Source of the DNA: a candidate division FCPU426 bacterium
GTDB lineage: Bacteria; Oederibacteriota; JAAXVQ01; JAUVAV01
Reading direction: 5' to 3'
NCBI GenBank assembly: GCA_030591525.1
Contig: JAUVAV010000007.1
Location: 23,198-87,197, forward strand
DNA length: 64,000 nt
Under the pieces are notes generated by a model. It searched no databases. It saw only the letters and a program-made list of their open reading frames with translations, and was not told where the DNA came from. Of the stretch, positions 23,697-33,208 are shown piece after piece (positions within the stretch are counted from its first letter, which is position 1; each line of letters starts with the position of its first letter). The position numbers and the translations under genes were made by a program.

Positions 23697-26192
23697 CTAT
23701 CCTTGCCATTCCTGGATCATTTGGGTATAGCGCAGAAGCAGTTGCTGGCTTTGTTCTGAATTAACGCCTTCGACATTAATATGAAAAAAAGGTTTATCCG
23801 CGTCCGGCATAATCAGGACCCAGGATTTGCCGTGCCAAATTTTTACGCCGTCTAATAACTGGACTTTTTCTGACCGCGTAGCCTCAATCAATCGGCGCAT
23901 AATAGCGCCTTTTTGTTCCCACGAACAGGCTATTTGGCGGCGCAGCATGTGGATCGGAGGGATTTGGTCAACCAATCGGCTAAGCGGCTCTTGGGCACCG
24001 GCCAGCAGTTCCAGGAGTTTGGCCGTAGCCATCATAGAATCAAAAGCCGGTTGAAACTGCGGAAAGATATATCCTCCCCGGGGCTCACCCAGAAAATCCA
24101 GCCGGCGCCGGCCGGCCGCCTCCATAATGGCCGTGTACGGAGTCTTGGTCCGCAGGACCCGGCCGTTGTACTGCTGCGCGAGATCTTCAGTTATCCGGGA
24201 GGCGGAAATCGGCACTCCAATGCGCGCGCCGTTCTTGGCCTTAAGCACTAACAGCGTCATCACGGCCAGGGCCAGGTCATCGTCCAGGATTCTCCCGGTA
24301 TCATCAACAATATATATTTTTTGCGCTCCGGCGTCCATCATTACTCCCAGATGCGCTTTGAGAGTACCCACGATTTCTCCCAGCCTTTTCAACGATTGGT
24401 CGAATTCCTCCGGACCCTTGGTTAAACGGGTTCCGTCCGGATAAGAGTTGAGCGCGATAACTTCGCAGTGAAGATCGCCCAATACCTGCGGAAAAATCCC
24501 CACCGCGCTTCCCCAGGCATAATCAATTACTACCTTGAATTTTGCCCGCCGGATTTTATCATGGTCCAGAACGCGCATGAATCCTTCCTGGTAGTATTCC
24601 AGGGCCCGGGGAGGAAACATAACTTCCCCGGCCGCTTCCATCTCCGCCCGGGGAAAGTCCTCTCTAAAAAACAGGTTTTCGATCCCTTTCTCCTTGGCGC
24701 CGGACAGTTCTTTGCCATGAGCGTCAAAAAACTTAATATCCATGATCATGGCATCATAAGGCGATTTGCGGACATGAAACCCACCGGCCACTTTAAGTGC
24801 CCTCACTGAATAACGCGCCACCGGCGTAGGCACAACACGCAGGTCATAAACATTAATCCCCACTGAAGCCAAGCCTGTCATGATGGCACGGTCAATAATA
24901 CGCGAGGTCTTGTGATGGTCCCGGCTGGAAATAACAAAATCTCCCTTACTCAGGGAGGCGCCATAAGCGGCTCCCAGCTTGGCGGCAAATTCCGGTGTGA
25001 TCTCGATGTTTCCCAGACCCGAGACTCCATAGGCATCAAATATATGTTTTGACCATCGTTCTCCCCAGATCAAGGAGGTCGAGAGCGTGGTTCCTTCTTC
25101 GATAATTTTATAGGGCCAAACTTTTACCTCAGCCTTCACTGTGGCATCTTCGCCTATGCTGCAATGCTCCGCCACCACGGCCCCTACGCCGATATAAGTC
25201 CGTGATCCGACCCGGCAGTCATTTGCCAGGGTCACCTCTTTTAAATTGGCTCCATTCCCAATGGAGACATTATCCCAGATTATACAGCCGATCAGTTTTG
25301 ACCCTTCGCCTATCCGGCAGGAGGCTCCCATCACCGTGTTGGCGATCCGCACATTAGGTCCGATCCAGCAATAATCTCCCAGTACTACTCCTTGCTCCAG
25401 CTCGGCCGAAGGATCAATATAGCATTCTGCGCCGATTAAATTTCCCTTGACCCATTCCCCCCGCCCCGGATCAACCAAATCCTTCCCGGCCCGGAGGGCA
25501 TCGTAATGCGCCTGCCGGTACTCGGTCAAGTTGCCGACATCCTTCCAATAGCAGTTTTCGGCAATATAGCCGTAGATCGGGACCTTGGCGTACAGCATTT
25601 CGGGAAATAATTGTTTGCTGAAATCATATTCCTCCGGGGGTATCCTATCCAGCACCTCGGGTTCCAGAATATAAATACCGGTATTAATCGTATCGGAAAA
25701 CACCTCGCCCCATCCCGGCTTCTCCATAAAACGGGAGACCCGGCCGTCGTCGCGGGTTATAACAATTCCGTAAGCCAGCGGATTATCCACCCGTCCCAGC
25801 ACTAAAGTGGCTTGGGCCTTTTTTTCCTTATGATAAGCCACTGCCCGGGACAGATCAATGTTGGTAAGCACATCGCCGGAAATAACTAAAAAAGTGTCCC
25901 GGCCCAAAAACTGCGCGGCTTGCTTGACGCAGCCAGCGGTGCCCAAATCCGAGTCCGGCAGCAGGTAGGAAATGTGGATCCCCCAAGCGGAGCCGTCGCC
26001 GAAGTATTCCTGTATAACCTCGGGCTGGAAATAGAGGGCGACTACGAACTCTGTGAAGCCATGCTTCTTTAATAAATTGAAAATATGCTCCAACATCGGC
26101 TGGTTTAACAGGGGGACCATGGGTTTGGGAATGTTGCAGGTAAGCGGACGCAGCCTGGTTCCAAAACCGCCGGCCATAATTATTGCTTTCAT
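23697..26192 (-). CDS. Mannose-1-phosphate guanylyltransferase fused to a degenerate phosphomannomutase-like domain
   Basis: An 831-residue fusion. Residues 1-235 are a nucleotidyltransferase (MAGGFGTRLRPLT and IPKPMVPLLNQPM), 250-370 a left-handed beta-helix of hexapeptide repeats, and 375-831 a phosphohexomutase-like region. In the last part the phosphoserine loop reads FHVRKSPYDAM instead of TASHNP, and the metal loop reads MDAGAQKIYIVDD instead of DGDADR, so mutase activity is unlikely. Similar fusions occur in other bacteria. GDP-mannose or another NDP-sugar is the likely product. ATG with AGGAAG upstream. Confidence 0.9.
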   Translation of the reverse strand: MKAIIMAGGFGTRLRPLTCNIPKPMVPLLNQPMLEHIFNLLKKHGFTEFVVALYFQPEVIQEYFGDGSAWGIHISYLLPDSDLGTAGCVKQAAQFLGRDTFLVISGDVLTNIDLSRAVAYHKEKKAQATLVLGRVDNPLAYGIVITRDDGRVSRFMEKPGWGEVFSDTINTGIYILEPEVLDRIPPEEYDFSKQLFPEMLYAKVPIYGYIAENCYWKDVGNLTEYRQAHYDALRAGKDLVDPGRGEWVKGNLIGAECYIDPSAELEQGVVLGDYCWIGPNVRIANTVMGASCRIGEGSKLIGCIIWDNVSIGNGANLKEVTLANDCRVGSRTYIGVGAVVAEHCSIGEDATVKAEVKVWPYKIIEEGTTLSTSLIWGERWSKHIFDAYGVSGLGNIEITPEFAAKLGAAYGASLSKGDFVISSRDHHKTSRIIDRAIMTGLASVGINVYDLRVVPTPVARYSVRALKVAGGFHVRKSPYDAMIMDIKFFDAHGKELSGAKEKGIENLFFREDFPRAEMEAAGEVMFPPRALEYYQEGFMRVLDHDKIRRAKFKVVIDYAWGSAVGIFPQVLGDLHCEVIALNSYPDGTRLTKGPEEFDQSLKRLGEIVGTLKAHLGVMMDAGAQKIYIVDDTGRILDDDLALAVMTLLVLKAKNGARIGVPISASRITEDLAQQYNGRVLRTKTPYTAIMEAAGRRRLDFLGEPRGGYIFPQFQPAFDSMMATAKLLELLAGAQEPLSRLVDQIPPIHMLRRQIACSWEQKGAIMRRLIEATRSEKVQLLDGVKIWHGKSWVLIMPDADKPFFHINVEGVNSEQSQQLLLRYTQMIQEWQG

Positions 26193-26240
26193 TAATACTT
26201 CCTACCTTTCCTTTGCGACGACTTACCATAGGTTTTTTTA

Positions 26241-26403
26241 CTAATTAGTTTCTGTTGTGGAAAGTCAAAATGAATTCCTCCCCCTTGAGGGGGGAGGTTA
26301 GGTGGGGGTGTTTTTAAAAGCTTTTTACACCCTCCCCTTAATCCCCTCCCATAAAGGGAGGGGAATTACCTATTTGAAAATCCGACTAATTCCTCAAGCT
26401 CCC
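26241..26403. repeat. MITE-like repeat family A, copy 3 (diverged)
   Basis: Keeps the two hairpins (CCTCCCCCTTGAGGGGGGAGG and CCCCTCCCATAAAGGGAGGGG) and a right end GACTAATTCCTCAAGCTCC, but the left terminal repeat is hard to recognise. It occupies most of the 220-base gap between the AsmA gene and the pyrophosphorylase fusion. Confidence 0.65.
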
Positions 26404-26412
26404 AGCTACTGA

Positions 26413-28731
26413 CTATTTAAAAAGATTTTTCAAATTGAAATCCTTCAATTTCTCCTTGGCCTTGTTCAACTCCCGGTTTAGATCCTGCTTGATCTCTTCC
26501 GGCGGTTTATTCTTCTGTTTGGTTATAAATTTTCCGACTTTTTTACCCGCCTCATCGGCAGCGGTCTTAATTTTTCTTTTAGCCTTGCCCGCGAATTGTT
26601 TCCGGATCCAATCCCAATCCGGCTTCACGCCCGGTTTCTTAATCGGTCCGTTTAAAACCACTGGTATCGTGACCCACCCGCGGTCATCCTTGAGAATCTC
26701 GTTATATTTTCGAAATTCCGGCGACAGCTCTTTCGCTGCCCTCGGATGCAGGCGCGGGCGCAGTTTAAAATCCTGGAAAGCCGCCTTAAAGGTCAATTTC
26801 CCGTTGGCAGTCATCCGAATATCGCCGGCTTCGCCCCGGGGCCCGGATTCCGCCGTGAATTTCGTAACTTTTACTATCTGTTGGCCCAGGGAAAATTCCA
26901 TAACAGTATGATCAAAAGGGATATCCTGCTTTAATTTATCACTCCCGAACCATTGCGCCAGTTTATCCTGAAACGCGAATTGGCGGAGAGATCCTTTTTT
27001 CAGGGTAAAGCTGCCCTGGCCCTTCAAGGCCGGCTTGGCCTTGGCAGAGTGCATACCGCTTCCGGAAATATCCATTTGTCCGCTCAGAATTCCTGTCATT
27101 TTGCTTTTTAACTCGGAAATCAGTTCCGGCTTCTTGAGCTTGGCTGCTATAAAAGTATCTACTACGTCGTTTAAAAGCGGTTCCAAATTCACGTTCCGGA
27201 CCTGGGTTTTAATGGTATAGCGCAGCACTTTCCCGGTAAAATCCAACTGCAGGCTGTCTTTAATACTTCCCTGATATCCCCGCAGCGTTCCCGAACTCTT
27301 AAGCCGGCGTTTATTCAAATTCATGGAAAAATCCATAGCCCCAAGCTTGACTGCTCCCAATCGCAGGCCGCCGAGCTTGGCCTCGCCATCCACCTTGAGA
27401 TTAGCCGGGATTAATTTCCGGGCATCCGGCTCCGGCCGGGCCAAAACCGTCCTGGTCGCCGGAGGTTGGTCCGTATTGGCCGGGTCCGGCGGTTTGGGCA
27501 TGAGAGCCAACAGGGCATCCATATCCAGCAAATCGCTTTCCAGCTTCCACTTGACAGTGGCCTTCAGCCGGCCGGGTTTTAAGGTATCCGGTTGCCGCAA
27601 ATCAAATCCCCGGGCCTGGAGAGAGGCACGGAAAGATTGTCCGGCCAACCGGCCGGTTAAGGTTTTAAGCGTTATTTTATCCGGAAGTATAATCAGCGCA
27701 GCGGATAAATCCTGCAGTAATGCTTTATCTTTATAACTCGCTTCCAGGCCCGCGATCTGCAGGCGGCTGGAAAATGATAACTTTCCGGGCCCGTCTTTTA
27801 CCGGGCCTTTCGCTTTAAAGTCGATTTCCGCTGTACCACCTACTTTCATTTCACGCGGCATTTTTTTCCGCACTGGCAACGGCAAGAGCTTGTTTAATAC
27901 CCGGTTGAAATCGGCCTTAACTTTCCCGGAAAGGTCCAGGCTCGGCTCGGTAAGGACTTTTTCCACCTGGCCCTCAGCTCTCACCTTAACGCCCGGAAGA
28001 TCCAGGATAAACTCCTCCAGGATAAATTCCTCCTGAAGGTAGTTGAAGCGCCAACTTGTTTCCACCGCCAGGGGAATGGTCTGCCCCATGCTCTGGAGCT
28101 TTACCTCCAAATTAACTTTTACCGGGGTAAGACCGGCCAGGGTTAAATTTTGGATGCTTAAATTAAAATCCTCCAGGCGCTGTTCGCTCTTTTTTGCGAG
28201 ATCACGATAAATCAGGGAAGCATCCGATATTTCCACGCGGGCGATCAGCAATTCAACCGGCAGCCGGGTGGGGGTCTTGATTTTGCTTTCAGGTTTAGGC
28301 GCGGAAACGGAAGGAGGGGGAAGCATATCGGAAAAATTAAATCGGCCGTCTGCCTTTTTCTCAATCAGCAGCTGCGGCCGCTTTAACTTAACCGCCTTAA
28401 TCATTACTTTTCCCGCCAGCAAGGGCAGCAAACGGTACTGGAGAGACGCAATTTCATCGGTCAAAAGCGGTTCTTGGGAAAAACCCCGGGCATTTTCGAT
28501 CTTTAGATCCTTTATCTCGATCCCTCGAAAAACATTAAAGTGGATGGAACCAATGGTGACCCGGTGATGGATAGTCTCGGAAATTTTTTCTTCCGCGCGG
28601 GTTTTAATCTTTTCCCAGGGAATAAAACGCGGAACTATGACGAGCGCCAGTCCTGCCACAAGTACTATCCCCAGCGCGGAGATGTACAAAAACCGGCCGA
28701 TACGGAATCGCGGTTTGGGATTATTAGTCAT
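26413..28731 (-). CDS. AsmA family protein
   Basis: A 772-residue protein with one N-terminal membrane helix (FLYISALGIVLVAGLALVIVPRFI) followed at once by IHFNVFRGIEIKDLKIEN, the typical AsmA opening, and a long periplasmic beta-rich body. The LSGQMDISGSGMHSAKAKPALKG block in the C-terminal third is the conserved AsmA_2-like segment (RGSFTLKKGSLRQF type). AsmA proteins form bridge-like grooves that move phospholipids to the outer membrane. The C terminus is Lys-rich. It follows recA by about 50 bases. Confidence 0.88.
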   Translation of the reverse strand: MTNNPKPRFRIGRFLYISALGIVLVAGLALVIVPRFIPWEKIKTRAEEKISETIHHRVTIGSIHFNVFRGIEIKDLKIENARGFSQEPLLTDEIASLQYRLLPLLAGKVMIKAVKLKRPQLLIEKKADGRFNFSDMLPPPSVSAPKPESKIKTPTRLPVELLIARVEISDASLIYRDLAKKSEQRLEDFNLSIQNLTLAGLTPVKVNLEVKLQSMGQTIPLAVETSWRFNYLQEEFILEEFILDLPGVKVRAEGQVEKVLTEPSLDLSGKVKADFNRVLNKLLPLPVRKKMPREMKVGGTAEIDFKAKGPVKDGPGKLSFSSRLQIAGLEASYKDKALLQDLSAALIILPDKITLKTLTGRLAGQSFRASLQARGFDLRQPDTLKPGRLKATVKWKLESDLLDMDALLALMPKPPDPANTDQPPATRTVLARPEPDARKLIPANLKVDGEAKLGGLRLGAVKLGAMDFSMNLNKRRLKSSGTLRGYQGSIKDSLQLDFTGKVLRYTIKTQVRNVNLEPLLNDVVDTFIAAKLKKPELISELKSKMTGILSGQMDISGSGMHSAKAKPALKGQGSFTLKKGSLRQFAFQDKLAQWFGSDKLKQDIPFDHTVMEFSLGQQIVKVTKFTAESGPRGEAGDIRMTANGKLTFKAAFQDFKLRPRLHPRAAKELSPEFRKYNEILKDDRGWVTIPVVLNGPIKKPGVKPDWDWIRKQFAGKAKRKIKTAADEAGKKVGKFITKQKNKPPEEIKQDLNRELNKAKEKLKDFNLKNLFK

Positions 28732-28780
28732 TTTAAAAGACTACCCTCGCTGATAATTGTCTGATCCGGCTGACCCGAAA

Positions 28781-29860
28781 CTAATTGCGTCGTCCGGAGC
28801 GCGCGGTTTGGGCCACTTCCGGATCCGGGCTTGCCCCTTTCCCGTTGTTGTTGTTCTCCGGTTCCGGCTGCGTAATTGGCATAAGTTTTTCCCGGATTAA
28901 CTTCTCAATCTCCTGCGCGGTCTCTGTGTGCTCTTTTAGAAAGGCCTTAACCGCTTCCCGGCCCTGGCCGATCCGTTGGCCTTGAAAGGAAAACCAGGCG
29001 CCGGATTTTTCCACGATTTCCTGGGCTACTCCCATATCAATCAGGTCGCCTTCTTTGGAAATGCCTTCCCCAAACATAATATCAAAAACAGCCATTCCGA
29101 AAGGAGGCGCTACCTTATTTTTCACTACCTTAACCTTCACCCGGTTCCCGACGGCTTCCTGGCCCTGTTTAATGGTTTCGATCCGCCGAATATCCAGACG
29201 CAGACTGGAATAAAACTTAAGCGCCCGCCCGCCGGGCGTGACTTCCGGATTACCAAACATTACGCCGATTTTTTCCCGGAGCTGATTAATAAAAACAATG
29301 GAAGTGGCAGCCCGGCTGCTGATCGCGGTTAATTTTCGCAGGGCCTGGGACATCAAGCGGGCCTGCAGTCCCATATGCGAATCTCCCATCTCACCTTCAA
29401 TCTCAGCCCGGGGAACCAGGGCTGCAACCGAGTCAATCACAATCATATCCAGAGCCCCGGAACGAACCAGGGTCTCGGCAATATCCAGAGCCTGCTCCCC
29501 GGAATCCGGCTGAGAGATGAGCAAATTATCAATATCCACGCCGATCTTGCGGGCGTACTCCGGATCAAGGGCATGCTCGGCATCGATAAAAGCAGCGTTC
29601 CCTCCCGCTTTTTGGGTCTGCGCGACGATATGCTGAGCCAGAGTGGTCTTGCCCGATGATTCGGGACCAAAAAGTTCTATAATGCGTCCCCGCGGAATTC
29701 CGCCCACCCCGATGGCCGTATCCAGTGAGATCGAACCGGTCGAAATCGCCTTGACATCAATCACCGGGCGCTCGCTGAATTTCATTATCGTGCCCTTGCC
29801 GAACTGTTTTTCGATCTGGGAAATAGCCAATTCCAGGGCCCGGGATTTTTCATTCGCCAT
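28781..29860 (-). CDS. recA: Recombinase RecA
   Basis: RecA of 359 residues from ATG at 29860, which has GGAGG 9 bases upstream; the ORF track begins five codons earlier without an SD. Walker A GPESSGKT is at residues 65-72, Walker [13 protein letters not shown] near 140, loop L2 sequence [19 protein letters not shown] near 190-210, all intact. It forms the filament for homologous recombination and SOS induction. No recX or lexA follows. A strong promoter lies upstream; I cannot identify a LexA site. Confidence 0.98.
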   Translation of the reverse strand: MANEKSRALELAISQIEKQFGKGTIMKFSERPVIDVKAISTGSISLDTAIGVGGIPRGRIIELFGPESSGKTTLAQHIVAQTQKAGGNAAFIDAEHALDPEYARKIGVDIDNLLISQPDSGEQALDIAETLVRSGALDMIVIDSVAALVPRAEIEGEMGDSHMGLQARLMSQALRKLTAISSRAATSIVFINQLREKIGVMFGNPEVTPGGRALKFYSSLRLDIRRIETIKQGQEAVGNRVKVKVVKNKVAPPFGMAVFDIMFGEGISKEGDLIDMGVAQEIVEKSGAWFSFQGQRIGQGREAVKAFLKEHTETAQEIEKLIREKLMPITQPEPENNNNGKGASPDPEVAQTARSGRRN

Positions 29861-29959
29861 AATATAAGCCTCCATGTAATGAAATAGATGCCTTTCTTTC
29901 AGATCAGGGAAGAAGGAGGTAAGAAATTCTTAAAATCAAGGCATTTAATTTGAAATGGG

Positions 29960-29989
29960 ATTTTAGCATGGGGTTTTAAGGCGTGTCAA
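29960..29989 (-). promoter_or_regulatory. Putative sigma70 promoter of recA
   Basis: Minus strand TTGACA (29984-29989), 18-base spacer, TAAAAT (29960-29965) preceded by TGC, giving an extended -10. A palindrome GCCGG-TAA-CCGGC lies 20 bases upstream at 30010-30022 and may be a regulatory site for recA or for the divergent gene; no known SOS box is recognised. Confidence 0.7.
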
Positions 29990-30106
29990 GAAGGTTTAGG
30001 TGGTATTTAGCCGGTAACCGGCTGCTGCTTTTTTAACATTGTTATATAAATCGGTCTATGATAAAAGCTATAGTTCCGGGGACACCCCGGAATGAGGAAA
30101 TCACTT

Positions 30107-32341
30107 ATGATTAATACCCTGGCGGATAATCCCGGGCGGCAATTAAAGCTCAGAAATAAGCTGCTTTTATTCTGTTTAGTCACTCTCTCTTTCGGTTATT
30201 TATTGATAATGAACGCCTGGATAGTCGATGATGCTTACATCACTTTTCGTACCATTTATAATTCCATGAATGGTTTCGGATTGGTCTGGAACCCCGGCGA
30301 GCGGGTACAAGCTTACACCCATCCTTTATGGCTGCTTTTAGTTTCCCTGGTTTATTTTTTCACCCGCGAATTTTACTTTACCGGCATATTTTTAAGTATC
30401 GCCTGTGTTTTATTCACAGTTAATTTAATCATGTTTAAATTAACCAGGACTAATCTCAAGCCGCTCCTGGGACTGGCGCTTTTAAGTCTGTCAAAAGCTT
30501 TCATTGATTATTCAACCTCCGGGCTGGAAAACCCCTTGACTTATATATTGCTGGCAATTTTTCTTATCCTGTATTTTAACCAGCGTCATGATTTAAGACA
30601 ATTATTCTATTTAAGTTTGATAACCTCCCTTGCCCTCTTGACGCGCATGGATAATTTTCTGCTTTTCGCGCTTCCCTTGATTTATGTTTTTTATCAAACC
30701 CGTAAATATAATCTTAATACCCGCGCCGGTTACATTTTAGCCGGGTTTTCCCCTTTTATTTTATGGGAGATGTTTTCCCTGTTTTATTATGGATTTCCTT
30801 TCCCTAATACGGCCTATGCCAAATTAAATACCGGGGTCGAGACTGTCACTTTAATAAAACTGGGATTTAAATACCTGGAACACTCTTGGCGCCTTGATCC
30901 GGTAACTCTGGTAGTGATTGCTTCAGGTATATTCCTGCCTCTAGCTAGAAAAAACCTTAAACCCTGCATGCTTAGTTTAGGCCTGGCTTTATATTTAATA
31001 TATATAGTATTAATCGGTGGAGACTCAATGAGCGGCCGTTTTTTAGCCGCCCCCTTTTTGGCAAGTGTGATATTACTTATTAAAATCCCGTTTAATTCCC
31101 ATCGATTACATCTAATCGTAATTATTTCAATTTTATTCTATGTTTTTTTCTCGCCCTTTAATCCCTGGAAAAGCCATCCTGACTATGGAAAAAACATCAT
31201 GCCGATATATAATATCCACACCATTGATGACACCCGGGGCGGATATTATCAAATGACCGGTTTATTAAGAAAATCGCCCGGATCTCATTTCGGGATAAAA
31301 TCAGGCGAAAATCTTAGAAGCAGCGGTGCGCGCGTCTTCGTATATCCTCTGGTGGGTTTTTTAGGGTTTTATGCCGGTCCCGGCGTATACATCATTGATG
31401 TTTTAGCTTTAGCCGATCCTTTGCTGGCGCGTTTACCGTGCGTTTCGCATGGATGGAGAATCGGGCATTTCACCCGGAAACTCCCCGAGGGGTATTTCGA
31501 AACCATTCAAGCCGGCGGCAACCGAATACAGAATGCTAATTTGAAATGTTATTATGCTAAGCTGATGAATATTACACGCGGCAGATTATTTAGTTTAGCG
31601 CGCTTGCTTGACATCGTCAAAATGAATCTGGGGTTTTATAATCACTTGATTGCTTTTGATTTTTATAAAAGCCGGATATCCACCTATCAGGAACGAATGC
31701 TTATCCGGGCCGCCTTATTATTGCTTTCCGCCCCCGGACGGGATGAGTATGCCGATTTAATCAACCAAGGCAATCATGCCGCGTTTGGAGATAATTGGAA
31801 AACCGCTTGTGAATTTTGGGAAAAAGGCAAAGCCTTAAAACCGGAGGGCGTAGAAGCCGGCGCTAATTTAGGGGTCTACTATGAAAGAAAAGAAGAATCA
31901 TTTAAAGCTTTACAAGCATACCAACAAGTCGCTGATAAATTAGGCTTACCCTGGACGGAATATCACCAGCAGATAACCGAGGTTATTAATTCATCAAAAA
32001 AGAGAGATCACGCAGGCGATAAAAACCTCCCTTCAGCAACGCATTTCCGACGAAACCTGGCAACCGCCAATACCCATGATCATTACACGCAATTAGTCGC
32101 GCAAGGCAATCAAGCCGCCCGGCTGAACAATTTTGCCCAAGCTAAACAATTATGGCATGCGGCTTATAAACTCCGGCCGGACCGGCCCGAAGCCAGGGCC
32201 AACCTGGGAGTATATTATGAAAAAGCCGGCGACTTAAAACCGGCTCTAAAACATTATAAACATGCCGCCCAACGGCTCGGAAGCCCCTGGGACCAGTATT
32301 ATAAACACGTTCAATCGCGTATAACCGGAGAAATCAAATAA
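30107..32341 (+). CDS. GT-C glycosyltransferase (AftB-like) with C-terminal TPR tail
   Basis: About 744 residues. ATG at 30107 has GAGG 9 bases upstream, better than ATG at 30092. The first 350 residues hold about ten membrane helices. The first periplasmic loop has WIVDDAYITFR and NPGERVQAYTHPLW, the pattern of polyprenyl-phosphate-dependent GT-C enzymes related to mycobacterial arabinofuranosyltransferase AftB; the DD pair is the likely catalytic base. The C-terminal 190 residues contain two TPR-like modules (GANLGVYYERK and ARANLGVYYEKAG). The acceptor is unknown. The module recurs in the lipoprotein at 33209. Divergent from recA. Confidence 0.8.
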   Translation: MINTLADNPGRQLKLRNKLLLFCLVTLSFGYLLIMNAWIVDDAYITFRTIYNSMNGFGLVWNPGERVQAYTHPLWLLLVSLVYFFTREFYFTGIFLSIACVLFTVNLIMFKLTRTNLKPLLGLALLSLSKAFIDYSTSGLENPLTYILLAIFLILYFNQRHDLRQLFYLSLITSLALLTRMDNFLLFALPLIYVFYQTRKYNLNTRAGYILAGFSPFILWEMFSLFYYGFPFPNTAYAKLNTGVETVTLIKLGFKYLEHSWRLDPVTLVVIASGIFLPLARKNLKPCMLSLGLALYLIYIVLIGGDSMSGRFLAAPFLASVILLIKIPFNSHRLHLIVIISILFYVFFSPFNPWKSHPDYGKNIMPIYNIHTIDDTRGGYYQMTGLLRKSPGSHFGIKSGENLRSSGARVFVYPLVGFLGFYAGPGVYIIDVLALADPLLARLPCVSHGWRIGHFTRKLPEGYFETIQAGGNRIQNANLKCYYAKLMNITRGRLFSLARLLDIVKMNLGFYNHLIAFDFYKSRISTYQERMLIRAALLLLSAPGRDEYADLINQGNHAAFGDNWKTACEFWEKGKALKPEGVEAGANLGVYYERKEESFKALQAYQQVADKLGLPWTEYHQQITEVINSSKKRDHAGDKNLPSATHFRRNLATANTHDHYTQLVAQGNQAARLNNFAQAKQLWHAAYKLRPDRPEARANLGVYYEKAGDLKPALKHYKHAAQRLGSPWDQYYKHVQSRITGEIK

Positions 32342-32428
32342 ACATCCCTGTTGTTCCTACCGCCCGGTTTATTATGCCTCTCATTGCCCTACGTAGTTCC
32401 GGAACTAAATAAGAACTAATATTTCGAA

Positions 32429-32450
32429 ATACTCGAGTATATAGTATAAT
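32429..32450 (+). promoter_or_regulatory. Promoter-like -10 with palindrome before alkD
   Basis: TATAAT at 32445-32450 lies 45 bases before the AlkD start. The perfect 12-base palindrome ATACTCGAGTAT (32429-32440) sits in the spacer, and GTTCCGGAAC (32395-32404) is a second palindrome further up. The -35 is poor. A repressor site is possible; the pairing of sites is inference. Confidence 0.4.
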
Positions 32451-32495
32451 TTAATCGCTTCATGCGAAATTCATTTGAAAGGGATTTAAAAAATT

Positions 32496-33200
32496 ATGTC
32501 GTTGAAATTAAACGCGCTCCGGAAAAGCCTGCAAAAACAGGCTGATCCGCATAAAGCCAGAATATTGCAAGGTTTTTTCAAAACCGGTCCGGGCGAATAC
32601 GGCGAGAATGATATCTTCATCGGCGTGCCAGTCCCGGAATTGCGAAAACTGGCTAAAATTTTCCCTGCCCTGGAACTTAAAGACCTCCAGGTTCTGATCC
32701 AGTCCCGGATTCATGAAGAAAGACAGGTCGCACTGTTTATTCTAATCATACAATTCAATCACGGCCCCACGGCCCGGCAAAAAGCTGTCTACAGTTTTTA
32801 TCTTCGCAACCTGCGTTTCATTAACAACTGGGACCTGGTTGACGCCTCGGCTGAACATATCCTTGGGGCTTATTTAGCGGATAAAGACAAAACGCTGTTA
32901 AACCGGCTGGCGCATTCCCGGAACTTCTGGAAAAGACGTATCGCCATCCTCTCGACTTTCCATTATATTAAAAAAGGGGAATTCGACGAGACGCTTAAAA
33001 TAGCCAGGTTACTTTTGCATGACAGCGAAGATTTAATTCACAAGGCAGTAGGCTGGCTGCTGCGCGAAATCGGCAAGCGGAATCTTAAAGCTGGGGAAGA
33101 CTTTCTCAGGCAACATTATAAAACCATGCCCCGAACCATGCTGCGTTATGCCATTGAACGCTTTCCCGAACCCAAACGCCGGGCATATTTGAAGGGATAG
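32496..33200 (+). CDS. DNA alkylation repair glycosylase AlkD
   Basis: A 234-residue HEAT-like repeat protein of the AlkD family, which excises cationic alkylated purines without base flipping. The active-site residues known from Bacillus cereus AlkD are visible: W112 and D116 in NNWDLVD and W187 in KAVGWLLREIGK, with FIGVPVPELR near residue 41 and FWKRRIAILSTFHYI near 144. AAGGGA precedes the ATG. It stands as a single gene between the glycosyltransferase and the TPR lipoprotein and points toward the latter. Confidence 0.93.
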   Translation: MSLKLNALRKSLQKQADPHKARILQGFFKTGPGEYGENDIFIGVPVPELRKLAKIFPALELKDLQVLIQSRIHEERQVALFILIIQFNHGPTARQKAVYSFYLRNLRFINNWDLVDASAEHILGAYLADKDKTLLNRLAHSRNFWKRRIAILSTFHYIKKGEFDETLKIARLLLHDSEDLIHKAVGWLLREIGKRNLKAGEDFLRQHYKTMPRTMLRYAIERFPEPKRRAYLKG

Positions 33201-33208
33201 ATGTTTAA

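Noticed and set aside
30010-30022. GCCGGTAACCGGC as an SOS/LexA box for recA
   Set aside because: Does not match a known LexA consensus and lies upstream of the -35; kept only as a palindrome.
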